Of a stretch of DNA of 34,909 bases, positions 34,401-34,909 are shown one piece after another. The first letter of the stretch is position 1. Each line of letters opens with the position of its first letter. The stretch is from Bacillota bacterium (lineage in GTDB: Bacteria; Bacillota; Clostridia; Christensenellales; SZUA-584): contig JAEXTV010000035.1 in NCBI GenBank assembly GCA_023406895.1, positions 1 to 34,909 of the forward strand, in the 5' to 3' direction. Under the pieces are notes generated by a model. The model made no database searches and was not told the DNA's origin. It saw nothing but the letters and a program-made list of their open reading frames with translations. Made by a program: the position numbers and the translations under genes.

Positions 34401-34909
34401 TTCACAATGGCGACGGCACGCTGACGATCACCCATACGTTTGATGCCACGGAATTGGGGATCATCGACAGTGTGGAGGTCACGGATATCGCAGCTCCTGC
34501 ATCGGGTGCCGCACCGGATACGACGGCCGTTGTATCCACCGGCGGCGTGGGCGTGTCTGCGGTCTCATGGGAGCCGGAAGACAATCCGTTTGAAGCAGGT
34601 AAAGACTATACAGCCAGCGTGGTATTAACCCCGCCAACCGGGTACGCCTTCGCAGGTGACGCGACAGTCACCATCAATGGTGAGACTGCAACGGTTGAAC
34701 CCGGCACCGGCGGCACGCTGATTGCGAGCTACACGTTCACCGAAACGGCTGACGAGCAGATCACCGACATTTCTGTGACGGATATCGACGCACCGGAGGC
34801 CACAGAAGCGCCCGATACAACGGCTGCCACATCCACAGGCGGCGTGGATGTGTCTGCGGTCACGTGGGAGCCGGATGTGACAGCATTCGGGTATCACACG
34901 GCTTACACC
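31439..34909 (+). CDS. secreted modular metallophosphoesterase, C-terminus beyond window
   Basis: An unbroken frame of 1157 codons reaches the right edge without a stop. A signal peptide ends at VTAFA-DSPP (about residue 32). Residues 38-285 are a calcineurin-like metallophosphoesterase with the full motif set: SDVH (Asp45, His47), GGDY (Asp75), GNHD (107-110), SHYP (His168) and GHNH (200-203). An Ig-like segment (about 291-386, YQWFED and YYCRITN) follows. Then come two copies of a roughly 150-residue module A (391-545, 655-802) and at least five copies of a roughly 90-residue module B (553-646, 811-902, 911-1001, 1008-1100, 1108 to edge). It is probably an extracellular or wall-attached nucleotidase/phosphodiesterase; any anchor would be outside the window. 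Confidence 0.92.
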   Translation, partial: MKPKKSRFSARILTIILSIMLIFGLVPVTAFADSPPASIILITSDVHDKTTELQNWVTAIHAGTPALNHMIFGGDYTYGSDPAGVSSTCATIVNTVYPGVPIVKARGNHDAVAPLSSGLVYNGSDYAIYALDLDTSTSAQIISMDKIEALDTALSGIDASKPVIVVSHYPLHYYSSRTTANAPELVERLNKYPNAIFLWGHNHSLSDPEYGKVKEAGDTIQCASGLSPVEINFTYANMGSIYSSVNNAAGVLLTMTQSDGNSVFDFQYKNAAGAASSAYTVTIDTTFIAEKPTINAQPQSVSVDTGDETSLSVDAAVNDGGSLSYQWFEDDSDDCSGGTQIGENSPILPVPTQTPGTKYYYCRITNTKDGDNASVTSEAARVRVKSGEAGSITYDYEASIQSGGRYVIVDKSDTDAFALTTESATVGETAFLACNPVTVNGSTLDADDIDASMIWEVTADGSGFNVKNGSSLLHRKSGTSGGIYLNTSDEGASYTDWIYNSTTHNLSVYSSGQDKDFYLYQAASGGTNYFANSETPGNSIYLYKVNVSNPIEVGTVAVTGVDEPVPDAAPDTSAATASTGVVSPAAVSWNPAANPFGYDTAYTASITLSAQFGYEFTSGTAVTINGTPADTVVLNSNGTLTATYAFDKTAAAPLISYDYATSIESGSTYVIVDKGSTNYALTTSVANSNYLAAAEVTVNDSQLNPLSISGNMLWTLTTDGSGFNVKNGSNFLTRPSGGSDKITLKTTDDGSANTDWQYDSTSHVLKMKGSSSTYYLYQTGSGTPYFAVASSDSNAKNIYLYKRTETPPTAISSAEVTGIDAPVAGTAPDTTASVSTVGVTASAVTWSPSATTFGNNTVYTASVRLYPQSGYAFAPGATATINGQTAQVARNTNGSLTAKLTFAETASGPITSISVADIDAPVAGAVPDLDAVTSTEGVILSSVFWNPATNPFYYGTVYTASLTLAAQPGYVFDPEVSVTFNGQTETVIHNGDGTLTITHTFDATELGIIDSVEVTDIAAPASGAAPDTTAVVSTGGVGVSAVSWEPEDNPFEAGKDYTASVVLTPPTGYAFAGDATVTINGETATVEPGTGGTLIASYTFTETADEQITDISVTDIDAPEATEAPDTTAATSTGGVDVSAVTWEPDVTAFGYHTAYT
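33095..34909 (+). repeat. coding repeat array: modules B-A-B-B-B-B in the phosphoesterase
   Basis: Module B units begin near 33095, 33869, 34169, 34460 and 34760. Shared features are a V-x-G/D-I-D-A-P start, AP-D-TTA, a VTW-x-P core, YTASV, GY-x-F, TINGQTA and a TFxET end. Module A copies (32609-33073 and 33401-33844) share ISYDYATSI, YVIVDK, TDGSGFNVKNGS and IYLYK. Spacing among the last three B units is about 291-300 bp. Confidence 0.85.

Noticed and set aside
33731..34435. Minus-strand open frame (about 234 codons) within the phosphoesterase repeats
   Set aside because: It arises from the repetitive plus-strand coding frame; the plus frame is continuous from a signal peptide and contains the repeated modules.
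1..34909. CRISPR array, tRNA/rRNA, prophage or intact insertion sequence
   Set aside because: No regularly spaced direct repeats, RNA gene signatures, transposase, integrase or phage structural genes were seen; the window reads mainly as catabolic operons.

Overview
The window looks like a chromosomal segment of an anaerobic Clostridia-type Firmicute (Oscillospiraceae/Christensenellales/Lachnospirales-like). This is inferred from strong AGGAGG-type ribosome sites, clostridial lipoprotein signal peptides followed by Ser/Glu/Pro-rich linkers, a YesM/YesN-type two-component pair, class II xylose isomerase and a modular secreted surface protein. No tRNA, rRNA, CRISPR array or intact insertion sequence was seen. 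Almost all genes from 1 to 31 kb lie on the minus strand; the exceptions are xpt (26.46-27.04 kb) and the right-end surface protein (from 31.44 kb).

Pentose region (1-16.7 kb, all minus). In transcription order: xylA; a ChvE-GguA-GguB type sugar ABC transporter (12.5 to 8.5 kb); then, from its own TATAAT promoter, a tightly packed signalling operon of an unrecognised 183-aa protein, a membrane-anchored sugar-binding sensor, a LytS/YesM-type histidine kinase, a YesN-type AraC response regulator and an orphan XylF-like lipoprotein. After it come an FGGY sugar kinase and araD, which is cut by the left edge. The sensor-kinase-regulator trio matches the layout of the XylFII-LytS-YesN D-xylose sensing system known from Clostridium beijerinckii. 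A membrane GGDEF-EAL protein with damaged active sites in both domains sits upstream of xylA.

Tetritol/tetrulose region (17.7-26.1 kb, minus). One probable nine-gene operon encodes an HTH-like protein with a frame break at an A7 run, a solitary DhaK-like protein, an RbsA/RbsC/RbsB-type ABC transporter, a GolD/DthD-like short-chain dehydrogenase, a DhaK-DhaL pair and an RpiB-like isomerase. The gene set fits import of D-threitol or a similar polyol, oxidation to erythrulose, phosphorylation, and isomerisation to D-erythrose 4-phosphate. The RpiB homologue lacks the ring-opening histidine, which fits an open-chain tetrose phosphate. The second DhaK without a DhaL is unexplained.

Purine-related and miscellaneous region (26.4-31 kb): xpt, a chagasin-family inhibitor lipoprotein, a glycerate 2-kinase and an 8-oxoguanine-deaminase-like amidohydrolase.

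Right end (31.4 kb to edge, plus): an open frame of 1157 codons for a secreted metallophosphoesterase followed by an Ig-like segment and two families of repeated modules; its C terminus lies outside the window.

Non-coding features include hairpins just after both transporter binding-protein genes, a diverged dispersed repeat present at 13.03 and 27.43 kb, candidate operators before the ChvE-like gene, xylA, xpt and the tetritol operon, and a structured spacer at 2.4-2.57 kb.
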